Origin: Bufo bufo
Taxonomy: Eukaryota > Chordata > Amphibia > Anura > Bufonidae
Assembly: GCF_905171765.1 (NCBI RefSeq)
Contig: NC_053389.1
Location: 782,198,772-782,262,771 of the forward strand
Direction: 5' to 3'
Length of the DNA: 64,000 nucleotides
Every line of letters begins with the position of its first letter. Within the stretch, counting starts at the first letter, position 1. A program made the position numbers and the translations under genes. The notes under the pieces are model-generated. The model did not search any database. It worked only from the letters and a program-made list of their open reading frames with translations, and had not been told where the DNA came from. Below, in pieces: positions 34,788 to 45,300 of the stretch.

Positions 34788-36663
34788 CAGGGCCGGCGAC
34801 ACCCATAAGCAGGGTAGGCCACCGCGTAGAGCGTACTCTGCCTGGGGCGCCGACACTCTGGAGTCCAAATCCCAAGCAGTTGCACCTGGCAGCCGCCTGC
34901 GCCCCGCCCCCTATTTGTGATCCATCTGACATCATCTCCTTGACTCCTTCTGTTCCTGTATTTGCCGGCCGGATGCACTGCGAGTCGTCACTTCGGGCAG
35001 AGCAAGCTGCATGCAGCTGACACACAGCTACGAGACCCTGGTGTATTTAAATCTAATTTAGAAAAGTTACTCCTGGGATTGGAACTCACGACCTTTCACA
35101 TCAAAGGCAAGGCATTTACCCACACAGCTATGAAAGCTGTATAGCCAGTTGCTTTAAAAATAAAAAATAAAAAAATATAAGACTTCTACTGTAGGTAACT
35201 TTGATACCTAGTTTACAGTCATACACATAACAGCTTCCCCAACACACCCAGCTCTGCTACATCCATACACAGTGTACTGGGGCAGCTGTCATGTGTATGG
35301 ATGTACACTAGGTATCAAAGTTATCTACAGTAGAAGTCTTATATATTTTTTTTTACATAACTGGCTATACAGCTCTCATAGCTGTGTGGGTAAATGCCTT
35401 GCCTCTGATACAGAAGGTCATGGGTTCGTATCCCTGCATTATCTTTTCTTAAAGACAGGATAAATAAGAATACGAGCACCAAATCTTCAACACTAGAGGC
35501 TGGTGGGAACACAGGAAGAGGAAGAGGCCTGCATCGCATCGCTGACATGGAGGTAAGTATAAAAGTGTTTATTTTATTTTTTTAATACCGGACTGTTACT
35601 TTACTGCCACGGGGGAGGGGGGGCTATTGGCGCCATGATACTGGCACATGGAGGGGGGAGGAGAGAGGCACTTGATACTGGCACATTAGGGGGCAGGGGG
35701 AGAGGATGGCACTATTATATGGGGGGCAAGAAATGGACATGAATCATGAGGGGCAGAAATGTGAAATGATGGGCGGGGCAAGAAATGGACATGAATCATG
35801 AGGGGCAGAAATGTGAAATGGGGAGGGGGGGCTCCAAAATGTAGATTCGCTTGTGTTGACAAAAATCCTTGCACCGGCCCTGATTTCGGGCACGCAATCC
35901 CTCGAGACCAGTGACCTCCAGAGGTGGGTCTCACGGAATCACGCGCCGAAGACACATGATCTTGGCAAGAGCCAAGGCAATGTGGACCTGGAGCACAGCG
36001 AGGAGCAGAACCTGGTGAGCACCCCTGGCAACCGCACTCTGACAACCTGCACTAGGGTGTCAGAGGCTGCAGGATAGTGACTGGCATCAGGGTGGCACAC
36101 ACTTGTGTACAGGGGTGAGGGCACACCTGCTGCTTGACTAGGGGCCATAGATTCTAACTGGCACAGGGTGCCCAGCAGTGGCACATGGAGCCTAATAGGT
36201 GGCACAGTCTGTCTAAAAGGCTATGAATGGTACAGGCTGCAGGACACTGCCAGACTGGGCACAAGGCAGCATACTGTTTTATGTTGCCCTGGTGGCACAG
36301 GATTTCAGACAGTGGCTGAATGGCGCCTGGCAGTGAATAGGTGGCACTGCTCGTGTTTGGTGTGCCAACCTGCTGAACAGCGCAGAGTGATTGGCATCAC
36401 TGGGATGGTACTAGGTGGCAGACAATGGCTGGATATTATATATACATGACCATAGTCAGACTGGCACAGGGTACGCGACCATAGTCAGACTGGCACAGGG
36501 TACAAGACCATAGACTGGCACAGGGTACACGACCATAGTTAAATGTTGCATGCAATAGGTGGCTAAAAAAGGGGCGGGTAAAAGGGTGTGGTCAATGGGC
36601 GGAGTCAAGGGGCGGCAAAATTAGCTTTTGCCTAGGGTGGCAAAAATCCTTGCACCAGCCCTG
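34788..36663. mobile_element. hAT element with CAGGGCCGG termini and 8-bp TSD
   Basis: Left end CAGGGCCGGCGACACC (34788), right end 'tgcaccagccctg' (36663), flanked by the perfect 8-bp repeat CAGGAGGT (34780-34787 and 36664-36671). An extra internal right end, 'ccttgcaccggccctg', lies at 35866-35881, so a related copy or duplication is nested. No transposase was seen. It contains the inverted tRNA-like pair (35060-35450), a ~49-bp direct duplication (35720-35820, 'gggcaagaaatggacatgaa') and short repeats with 'gaccatag' and 'ctggcacagggtac' (36445-36535). Confidence 0.82.
35060..35450. repeat. Foldback pair of tRNA-derived SINE heads
   Basis: Minus-strand head about 35075-35145 and plus-strand head about 35365-35435 are inverted copies of each other. 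Each has an A-box-like 'tagctgtgtggg' and a B-box-like segment ('gggttcgtatccc' in the right copy, 'gagttccaatccc' in the left copy). The anticodon region reads 'gccttgcctctgatacagaagg' in the right copy. The arms continue inward through 'aagacttctactgtag' and 'actaggtatcaaagtta' to a loop near 35240-35275. These are pseudo-tRNA promoters of a SINE, not functional tRNA genes. Confidence 0.72.
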
Positions 36664-36989
36664 CAGGAGGTCAGTGTCTCTCTCTCCCTGGGGACACAGA
36701 AAGTCTGTCTGTGTGAGTGAGCCAAACATGAGTGAAAGGTTGCTGAAAGCCTTGTTTTGTGAGCTGAGAGGGAGAAGCCCTCCAGCAGGTAGACAGGGAC
36801 GTCATATGTATAGTAAGTGCTGGACAGGCTAGGTTTTCTCTTGCTGTTTTATTTTTATTTGCAACCTTATGAATAAACCTGGCTACAAGTCAGCTTAAAA
36901 CTCATTCCTCAGCTTTTGGTCTGAATCGGAGGGAACAGACAAGTGTTCTTTGACCCCAGCAAAGGCGATCCCAAGCGTAACCCCTTACA

Positions 36990-37320
36990 ATATATATATA
37001 CAGTACATACTTACCACATCCATTTGATCACAGAAAGGCCACAGCCATCTAGCGCGGTGACGTGGTGGCATCACACTTCACCCCGCGCAATATTTTGCTC
37101 GGTTTCAGCAATCAAGATAGCTGCGATGACCTCTTCACATGCAAATGGATGAGGTGAGTATGTTTTTTTTTTTTTTTACCGCCATTTCAGGAAAAATAGA
37201 TTAGTTACCATGAAGAGCAAGGAAATTTGGCTTCCCAGTGAATCAATTTTTTTCTGAAATTCGGATCTAAGTCAATTAGTTTGGCTTCGATTTGCTCAAT
37301 ACAAATTTTTCCCCCCACAC
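36990..37320. repeat. hAT-related MITE fragment
   Basis: Text such as 'aaatggatgaggtgagtatg', 'ccatttcagg' and 'attcggatct' is shared with 38560-38640 and 54090-54270. It ends 'gatttgctcaatac' where the hAT TIR 'gctcatctcta' would be expected. Diverged. Confidence 0.55.
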
Positions 37321-38300
37321 TCTATACAGCTATTCCATTGCAATCTAGGCTTTTGTGTTTAACCACTTCCAACCCCATGCCGCAATAGTGCATCACAGCT
37401 CAAAGCTCATTCCTGAGATCACTATGCAATTCAAGTAGGAGCCGTGCCCCCACCATCATTAGCGGGTGTCCTACACTAATGGCCAGGGCCGGAAATAATG
37501 TGATATACAACATCTTAGTAAAAGCAATACACTTGAAGAATGCGGGAGGCATTAGTGGTTAGAGAGGCTGTGCCACGAAAAATATTCTACGTTTTTCAAA
37601 AAGGAATAGTTTTGTAATTGCATGTAATTAAAAAGTTACACTGAGTTACTATCAGTATAGCGCTGCCTGCTGTTTATTCTATTGCTTATTTCTCTGACCA
37701 GCTTGCTCAGATAGACGCACATGCTCAGTCAATAACATCTTTCAGCTAACTTCTGAGCTCTGATAGGGATGGAACTGCAGCAGAAAGGAAAAACTTAATG
37801 AAAAGGAAACACCCTTGAACTGTCAGCCTAAAGAGAATCTGACAGAGCAATGACTTCTCTTCCGAGTGTAGGGCTGACGTCATTGGCGCAAGCGCACTGA
37901 GGAAGGAGCAGCCAAGCGAGCGTCCTTCTCTCAGAGCGCCTGTGCCGAATGACGACCGGTACGGCGCAGGCGCGGGATTTGAGCTGCAGGCAGGGCCAGC
38001 TGGAGGATGAGAGCGCTCACTGGCCCTGTCAATCAAGTGGAGGAGGGGGCGTTTTTTCAGACAGAGGATGCGGCGGCTACCAGCAAGTCCGCCCAACTTG
38101 CTGGTAGTGAAGAAATTTACATATCACTAAAGTCCGATTTTCACTGAAATTACACCACAGCCTGAGGTAAGAGGGGTATATATCGAACATTAGCAAATAT
38201 ATTCAGTCAAAAACTGAAAATTGGTGTTTGGTGGGTGACAGAAGCCCTTTAAGCTCTTTATAGCAAGACAGATTGTGCAATTGTGTGTCATCTATATACA
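37321..38300. repeat. Unclassified repeat, copy A
   Basis: Landmarks shared in the same order with 39690-40135 are 'cctgctgttt', 'gcacatgctca', 'ttcaactg' or 'tttcagctaa', 'agagaatctgacagagcaa' and 'agcaagacagattg'. It is therefore a two-copy interspersed family here. No coding capacity was seen. Confidence 0.55.
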
Positions 38301-38317
38301 CATCCACTATAATCCAA

Positions 38318-38680
38318 CTTGGAACCGAACCCGAGTTCGGGAAATGTTTTTTTACGGTACAAATTAATTTATGAAGTTTTTACGCAAAGTCTCGCGAGAC
38401 TCGCAAAGCAATAACTTTGACTCATCGGAGCCAATGCATTCTGATGCTGTAGGGAGCTTCTTAATGGAATCGACTTCGGATGTTTCATCCGAAGTCGATT
38501 CGCTCATCCCTAATCACCGTGCACAGGATTTGGAGCGAGATCTTCAATCAAAATGATGGCGGCCAGCCCGTCGCAAACCAATGGATGAGGTAAGTATGAA
38601 TTATTTTTTGTTTTTTACACTATTTCAGGGAAAATCAATTCGCTAGCACTTTGTGGATTATGATTCAGTGAACACTACCA
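38318..38680. repeat. hAT TIR fragments with small hairpin
   Basis: 'gaacccgagttcggg' near 38328 and 'gattcgctcatcccta' at 38496-38512 resemble the family-1 hAT termini. 'cgacttcggatg' and its complement form a hairpin at 38471-38497. 38560-38640 repeats the 'ggatgaggtaagtatg' text. Confidence 0.55.
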
Positions 38681-38707
38681 CTTATAGCCTTCAAGTGCAA
38701 TGCTTTA

Positions 38708-39686
38708 GGCTGGGTTCACACGAGCGTGTCCGGATTAGTTCCGGATGCGTCCCGGTGTGTTGCGGCAAACCCGCGCGAGTAGGAATGCAATTGCAGTCAG
38801 TTTTAAATGCGATTGCGTTCCGATGTTCAGTTTTTATCGCGCGTGTGCAATGTGTTTTGCACGCGCGTGAAAAAAAACCGACTGTGGTACCCAGACCTGA
38901 ACTTCTTCACTGAAGTTCAAGTTTGGGTTCGGTGTTGTGTAGATGTTATTATTTTCCCTTATAACATGGTTATAAGGGAAAATAATAGCATTCTGAATAC
39001 AGAATGCTTAGTAGGTGGTCAATTGAGGGTTAAAAAAAAAAAAAAAAAATTAACTCACCTTCTCCTCTTGTTCGCGTAGCTCCCTGTCTCTTCTTTACTT
39101 CTCAAAAGATGAACTATGGGCTAAAGGACCTTTGGTGACGTCAGATCACATGCTCCAATCACATGGTCCATCACCGCGGTGATGTACCATGTGATCTGAC
39201 GTCACCAAAGGTCCTTTAGCCCATAGTTCATCTTTTGAGAAGTAAAGAATAGACCGGGAGCTACGCGAACAAGAGGAGAAGGTGAGTTAATATTTTTATT
39301 TTTTTTTAACCCTCAATTGACCACCTACTAAGCATTCTGTATTCAGAATGCTATTATTTTCCCTTATAACCATGTTATAAGGGAAAATAATACAGTTTAT
39401 AGACTGTCACCTAGCAACCAAGCGTGAAAATCGCACCGCATGCGCACTTGCTTGCGGATGCTTGCAATTTTCACGCAACCCCATTCACTTCTATGGGGCC
39501 TGCGTTGCGTGAAAAACGCAGAATATAGAGCATGCTGCGATTTTCACGCAACGCATTTGATGCGTGAAAATCATCGCTCATGTGAACAGCCCCATAGAAA
39601 TGAATGGGTCCAGATTCAGTGCGGGTGCAATGCGTTCACCTACCGCATTGCACCCGCGCGGAAATCTCGCCCGTGTGAACGCAGCC
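38708..39686. mobile_element. Harbinger-like MITE with giant hairpin
   Basis: Ends GGCTGGGTTCACACGAGCG and 'cccgtgtgaacgcagcc', flanked by TTA (38705-38707 and 39687-39689). The middle, about 38947-39392, is a near-perfect palindrome with arms of about 220 nt centred at 39176/39177 ('tcaccgcggtga'). Small palindromes are nested in each arm. No transposase was seen. Confidence 0.85.
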
Positions 39687-39689
39687 TTA

Positions 39690-40135
39690 GTCTGCTTTTA
39701 ATAAGTTGTTCTATATCACTTATTGTTTTTAAGCATTTTAGTATTATAGCCGCTGAGTTATTAAATAAAATCTCTTTATAGCGCCACCTGCTGTTTGTTC
39801 TTTTCCTTATTTATTTGTCCACCTAGCTGAGATGGATGCACATGCTCAATTCCATCCTTCAACTGCCTCTAGTCCTTTCTCCTGTGAGAAGCTATGACCA
39901 TTACACGGAGAGAGATGCAGCCAAAAGGAGATGCCCCCTAAGAAAGGACACGTCCACTGAGATGTCAGCATGAAGTAAATCTAACAGAGCAATTGGGGCA
40001 ATGAATGGGGAGATCTCTGGATCCATGTGAGGTGCAGGGCTGGTTCTAGCTTTGTTACAAAGAGGTTGTCTTGTACTATATATTTTTTTTAATTAATCAT
40101 GGGATAACCTCTTTAAAGCAAGACAGATTGGGCAG
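39690..40135. repeat. Unclassified repeat, copy B
   Basis: Diverged copy of the repeat at 37321-38300, with 'gcgccacctgctgtttgttc', 'gatgcacatgctcaa' and 'aaagcaagacagattggg'. Confidence 0.5.
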
Positions 40136-41213
40136 TTTGGATCATACACCATATTCCTCTGTATACTTTGTCCTACAGATATTTCAGGATGTTGTAAACT
40201 GAAACAGACAGCAGTGGAACAAGCTGAGGATACAGATTCAGAACAGATTAGGAAGCAACTCCTTCAAACAGAGGTATATTGGATTTATATGATGAATTCA
40301 CTCAAGGGACTAAAATGTGAACTGCAGTTTTTATGCCTTTATAGAATTGTGCTCCTCGATAGCCAGCAGCCTATATAATGAATATGGTGTCTACGTATAG
40401 AAATGATGCAAAACCGAACAATCCATCTTGATTTAGCCTCTAATGCCTCCCATATTCTTCAAGCGCATTGCACACTTCACTTTTAACAAGGCTTTCTATA
40501 TCACTGAATGTTTTCATTAGGTATGTTGGTTAGCAAGGTGTTTCTGCAGTGAGCCCAGGAGTAGCCAGAGTGGAAGATTGGAGTGGTAGTGGCTCTGGCT
40601 GACACAGTCAATCACAGAGGCTTTCCTCACATCGTTGCTCCCAAGGGCTATGCAGTGATAGGAGGGCACATCCTTTCCTCCCTCCTTGCTGTTGGAGCCC
40701 CTGTCTGATTGTAGTCAGGAGGCTCATGATATTGAGTATTTGTATGGGTGCAAGGCAGAGCGTGTAGAGTGCAATGATCGGTCATTTTCCACACTTCCAT
40801 AGAAATGAATGGAGAGCAGTTGTGTATGCGTGGGGCACTCTTGTTCACTTTGGAGGCTTCATTCTAGAGCTAGATGCAGGTCCTAGAGGTGGGACCCGTA
40901 CCTAGTTGACATTGGTGGCTAATTCTAGCGATATGCCACCAATGTCTCTGGTGAGACAACCTCTTTAAGGCTATGGCCACATGTGGACGTTTTTTGATGC
41001 AGTTCTTGAAGCCAAAATCAGGAGTGAATCCCTAAAGAAGAGAAACCATTAAGGACAGATACAACTTAATCCATTTCTGATTTTAGCTTCAATAATTGCA
41101 CCAAAAATCCTGCACCTGTGGCCATACCATAAGAAGATATATTGTATATGTAAGCATTCATTATCAGCTACCCTATACAGGGTTAGCCAAGTAGTGCTGC
41201 ATTTTTCTATACT
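40136..41213. other. No gene; MITE scrap at 40870-40970
   Basis: 40875-40965 is a relative of the short palindrome at 8780-8860 ('gacattggtggc', 'gatatgccaccaatgtc'). The rest is unassigned. Confidence 0.5.
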
Positions 41214-43157
41214 TGACCCCTTACTGACCACCCATACATTTTTTGGCAGTTATTAAGAAGACTATATCTAACGCTTGCACTGGTACCTCCGCTATCTTAT
41301 GACAGTCAGGTCTCTGCTCGAATGGCCAGGATTGGAGAAACCTCTGATCCTGTCATTTTAACTCTTTAGATGGCATTGTAAATAGCTCCCTCCATCACCC
41401 CTTCACCTAAAAATGAAAATGAAAATAAAAAACTACACACAGTAGGCATCTCCACATCCTTAACTATAAACTATACAACTTTTGTGATATTTACTGTATC
41501 CTGCAAAAAAAAGATACTTAATAAAAGCCTAAAATGCTATTTTTTTGTTAATTCACTGTCTCAGAAATTACATAATAAGCAATCAATAGTTATACCAATC
41601 AAAACAACTCGTTCCACAAAAAGAAAAAACACTCACATGGCTCTGTCAATGGCACAATAAACACAGTAATATATTTCATTTACTTAAAAAAAAAGTTGAA
41701 ACTTTATATTGCGTATTATTGAATAAAGTTATGTTCTTTATTCTGCTTGCGGAATGCTATATAATAAATGCTAAAAAAATACATAATTTACTTTTCTGTA
41801 CACCAAAATGCTACTGCTAAAAACTTCAACTCAATCTGCAAAAACAAGCCCTCATACAACACCGTTGTTATCAAAATGAATGGTGCTTGGTAGAGATGAG
41901 CGAATTTCTTAAAAATTCGATTCGGTCGGTTCGACGGAATTTCCGAAAACATTTGCTTTGATCTGAATTTATTTGCGCTGAATCACGTTAAAAAACTGCT
42001 ATTTCCAGGCTGCAGAGAGCCTTTATAGTGGTGTAGAACACTGTGCCTTGCAGTAACACGCATAGGAAGTCTGCTGTGATAGTGAAACAATACTGTGAGT
42101 CCGTATGACATGCACATGACCGGCGTCGCTCTTAGAATCACTGCACACTTCACTTATTTGGGTAGTCACGGGCCCAAAACCGACAAAATAACTCAAGTAT
42201 GAACTCAGCCTAACAGGTCGATGTTAGTGTCAAGAAGAAGCGCACTCCTTTTACACCCTCATCGACTGATTCCACATAGATTTAAACAGAACCTGTTCTA
42301 TTAAACGCTTATACAAGTAAAGCCCCCCCGACAGAGTGGAGAGGGCGTCAGCAGTAAGTTTGTTTTGACGTCACTGATAATTTTGCCCTTCCTCTGATTC
42401 GTCAGAACAATAACCCACAAAAAACTGATCCTGTCTGTGGAGCATACGCCTTCACTCAGTCAGTATTTGCTCAATAATCCATCAATATTGGCAATGCCCC
42501 AAAAAAACAGGAGTGGATTCAAAACAGGGATGACACGTTAATGGAATATTTGCATGTCTTCTGTGATTTGTACCCACTCCTGCTTTTGGTTACCAATTCA
42601 CAAGCCAATTCTGATGGGACCATACAGGCCTTACAGCTGCTACACAGACAGGATCCGTTGTGCGTCTCATTTTTCCTTCCTTCTGACTGATCAGAAGAAG
42701 GGTCAAATAAATAATGATGTCAGACAGGCGAAAGGCAAAATAGTGGCCCAGTCATGAAGTGGGGAGGGTGGGAACAGCATGAGGAGACCACAGAGTGGCC
42801 CAATGACAGGGTCTGGAGATTGCGGCAGCATCAGGAGGCCACATAGTGGCACAATGACAGAGTGTGGAGTTGGCAGCAGCACGAGGAGGTCACAGAGTGG
42901 ACTCTTCGTCTATTCATTTATAGGGAACATGGGACAGAACAGAAGATTAAAATTTCTCAACTTTATAAAGTGTTGCTTAAAACACGATTTAATAATACAC
43001 GTTCTCTGGAACAAAAGGCTTGGCAAATTGATTGTCTGTGAATTTCCCTCGAAGTTTGGGATAATATATTGACGAATTATAGTTTACTTCCTTATAATTT
43101 TAATCAAGTTTTCGTTTAATTTAATATTCAATATTTAATAAATGTAATAATAAAAAT

Positions 43158-43440
43158 TAAGTGTTGCCTAAGACAGGAGAGAATCCGCTAGTCTTCAGTT
43201 TATTTGATGACGTGGTTACGATGGAGAAAGTATTCCAAAAAACAATTTCTCTCCACCTGGCGACGAATCCTGTCAAGATTGATGCAAGTGTGGTATCAGC
43301 TGCTCATCGAGCCAGATACTTCTGGGGGAACCTGCCTGGCATGAACAGGCCTCTAGTAGCTACAGATAATGAGAAGACAAAGCGTCAAGATAGCTTTGAG
43401 CCAGGAAGAGTCGCGAAGTTCATCAACATACGTCACTTAA
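43158..43440 (+). pseudogene. dnmt3: DNMT3 catalytic-domain fragment captured in hAT
   Basis: The plus frame gives PKTGENPLVFSLFDDVVTM, then NPVKIDASVVSAAHRARY, FWGNLPGMNRPL, then GRVAKF. This matches, without gaps over about 60 residues, the part of vertebrate de novo cytosine-5 methyltransferases (DNMT3A/B) from motif VI through the SAAHRARYFWGNLPGMNRP block. That family methylates CpG DNA in the nucleus. The fragment is about 90 residues of a domain of about 280. It lacks the SAM-binding N-terminal motifs, the catalytic PC motif and the C-terminus, and the ENV motif reads DDV, so it cannot be an enzyme. It has no introns, although as I recall the vertebrate gene has two to three exon junctions in this stretch. 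It lies between AT-rich hAT sequence and the tandem array. DNMT3A versus DNMT3B cannot be told. Confidence 0.85.
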
Positions 43441-44280
43441 GATTTTACCGGATATAATCGCAGTGCTGAGCGCTGAATAAATTAGTTTTTTCGACCAAAA
43501 TACTTCAATAAAGATTTTACCACATATAACCGCAGCGCTGAAAGCTGAATAAAATGTGTTTTTCGTCTGAAATACGTCAATAAAGATTTTACCCTATATA
43601 ACCGCTGCGCTGACCACTGAATTAATTTAGTTTTTCGACCTAAATACTTCTATAAATATTTTACCACATAACTGCAGCGCTGAACACTGAAGAAAATTTG
43701 TTTTTCAACCAAAATACGTCACTAAAGATTTTATCACATATAATGGCAACAGTGAAGGCTGAAGAAATTTAGTTTTTCGACCGAAATACATCACTAAAGA
43801 TTTTACCACATATAACTACAGCGCTGAATGCTGAACAAAATTAGTTTTTTGACCGAAATATGTCCCAAAAGTTTTTACCACATATAACTGCAGCGCTGAA
43901 CGCTGAATAAAATTAGTTTTTTGACCGAAATACGTCAATAAAGATTTTATCACATATAACTGCAACAGTGAACGCTGAATATATTTTGTTTTTCTACCGA
44001 AATACATCACTAAAGGTTTTACCACATATAACTTCAAAAGTGAATGCTGTACATATTTTGTTTTTGTACTGAAATAATAATAAATCCAGAAGTGAAATGC
44101 GTAAATATTTTTCCTTTTTGTACTGAAATAGGCCACTAAACGCTTTCACCACAAATAAATGCAAGAGTGAAGTGCGTATATTTTTTTCCTTTTTGTACTG
44201 AAATAGGACACTGAACACTTTCACCAAATATAACTGCAGAAGTGAAATGCGTATATATTTTTCCTTTTTATATTCTAGAA
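43440..44280. repeat. ~72-bp tandem array in non-autonomous hAT
   Basis: About eight units with 'aagattttaccacatataac', 'gcagcgctgaacgctgaat' and 'tttttcgaccgaaatac' (43440-44050). About three related units with 'gtgaagtgcgtat', 'cctttttgtactgaaatagg' and 'ccactaaacgcttt' follow (44080-44280). The second type recurs at 44890-44980 and at 16590-16800 in family 2. Confidence 0.88.
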
Positions 44281-44470
44281 ATGCGCTACTGCGCTCCCGT
44301 GTGTGCGAGTCCTATGTAGTATCTTGTTAGGAATGACAACATGCCGCTGCTAGATATAAATGCTGGTCCCCCTGATAGGGCCAGTGAAAGAGTATGATAC
44401 CTGTATATAGTGTTAGTATATCCGCGCAGGCTAATGCTGGTAGTACATGCAGGCAGTGTGTATCGTTTCC

Positions 44471-44889
44471 TACTAAATTCCATTTAGTTTGCATAAAAAG
44501 TCACACAGGTTTCCTACCTTACACTGTTGCTATCTCTGGTTTCTTCATGCGAATATGCGCCGGGAGCTTGTTGAGGAGTCTTTCTATCTTCAGCTCAACT
44601 GCTACTACACGTGCCGCCCCGGCCCGTGGCAGACACGCGCGCAGGAGCCGCTGTGTACTTGGGAAGCATGTGACGTCACACTTACTCCTACTGATGCCTC
44701 TGTGGGACAAGTCTCATCTCATCAAGATGAGAATTGTCCCACGGAGGCATCAGTAGGAGTAAGTAGCAGTTAAGCTGAAGATAGAAAGACTCCGCAACAA
44801 CCTCCCAGCGCATGAAGGAACCAGAGATAGCAACAGTGTAAGGTAGGAAACCTGTGCGAGTTTTTATGCGAACTAAAGGGAATTTAGTA
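44471..44889. repeat. Foldback element inside the hAT
   Basis: Outer arms 'tactaaattcc...tttgcataaaaa' through 'gaagatag' (44471-44600) pair with 44760-44889. Inner arms 'cttactcctactgatgcctc' (44678 on) pair with 'gaggcatcagtaggagtaag' (ending 44763) around 44720. About 75 unpaired bases, GC-rich, sit on the left side (44605-44680). It interrupts the ~73-bp repeats, so it was inserted after the array formed. Confidence 0.8.
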
Positions 44890-45300
44890 TATATTTTTCC
44901 TTTTTGTACTGAATAGGCCACTAAACTCTTTTACCACAAATAAATGCAACAGTAAAGTACGCGTATATTTTTTCTTCTTTTTGTACTGACATCACAGGGC
45001 TTGCTGGCTGCTGATTGGCTGCATGCATGGCATTATGGGTCAGCCTGCCTTCCCAGAGTTCCTTTCCCCATGTCCTCACACATGTAGCCGCCATTGTAGC
45101 TGCCATTTTAGGAAATTTTCTGATTTGTTACCACGAAGCGCGAGGAAATTCGCATTCATTGCAAATCGAATTTTTCCTGAAATTCCACTTCATCTGATTC
45201 GATTTGCTCATCTCTAGTGCTTGGAATATGACGATGAAAAAAAAAACTAACAACTTGTTGGTCATTTGGGCCAAAAATAGGCTGGTCACTAAAGGGTTAT

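Larger units (their letters stand above)
34643..36989 (+). mobile_element. Solo LTR (~463 bp net), interrupted by a hAT
   Basis: Begins TGTGATACCAATGC (34643) and ends GTAACCCCTTACA (36989). It is flanked by TA-repeat sequence on both sides, so the TSD is consistent with ATAT but not provable. 'tgaataaacctgg' (about 36868) gives a polyadenylation signal some 120 bases before the end, fixing plus orientation. Net of the hAT at 34788-36663 it is about 463 bp. No internal retroelement region is present. Confidence 0.7.
41891..45216. mobile_element. Non-autonomous hAT of family 2, with captured gene fragment
   Basis: Left TIR TAGAGATGAGCGAATTTC (41891), right TIR 'gatttgctcatctcta' (45216), flanked by the perfect 8-bp repeat GTGCTTGG (41883-41890 and 45217-45224). 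The last ~225 bases match the family-2 end at 17280-17505, and the ~73-bp repeats match 16590-16800. This is therefore a deletion derivative mobilised by family-2 transposase. Instead of a transposase gene it holds a DNMT3 fragment (43158-43440), a tandem array (43440-44050) and a foldback (44471-44889). Confidence 0.88.
41214..45300. repeat. Anuran-type TIR repeat split by hAT
   Basis: 'acccctTACTGACCACCCATAC' at 41216 and 'ggtcactaaagggttat' ending near 45300 are inverted matches. The interior before the hAT has the same flavour as 11036-13685 ('aggcatctccacatcctta', 'aaaaaactacac'). The hAT at 41891 separates the two halves. Confidence 0.6.

Noticed and set aside
35365..35435. Possible functional tRNA gene
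   Set aside because: A and B boxes are only approximate, no proper acceptor stem is visible, and an inverted diverged copy lies 290 bases away, so it is a SINE head.
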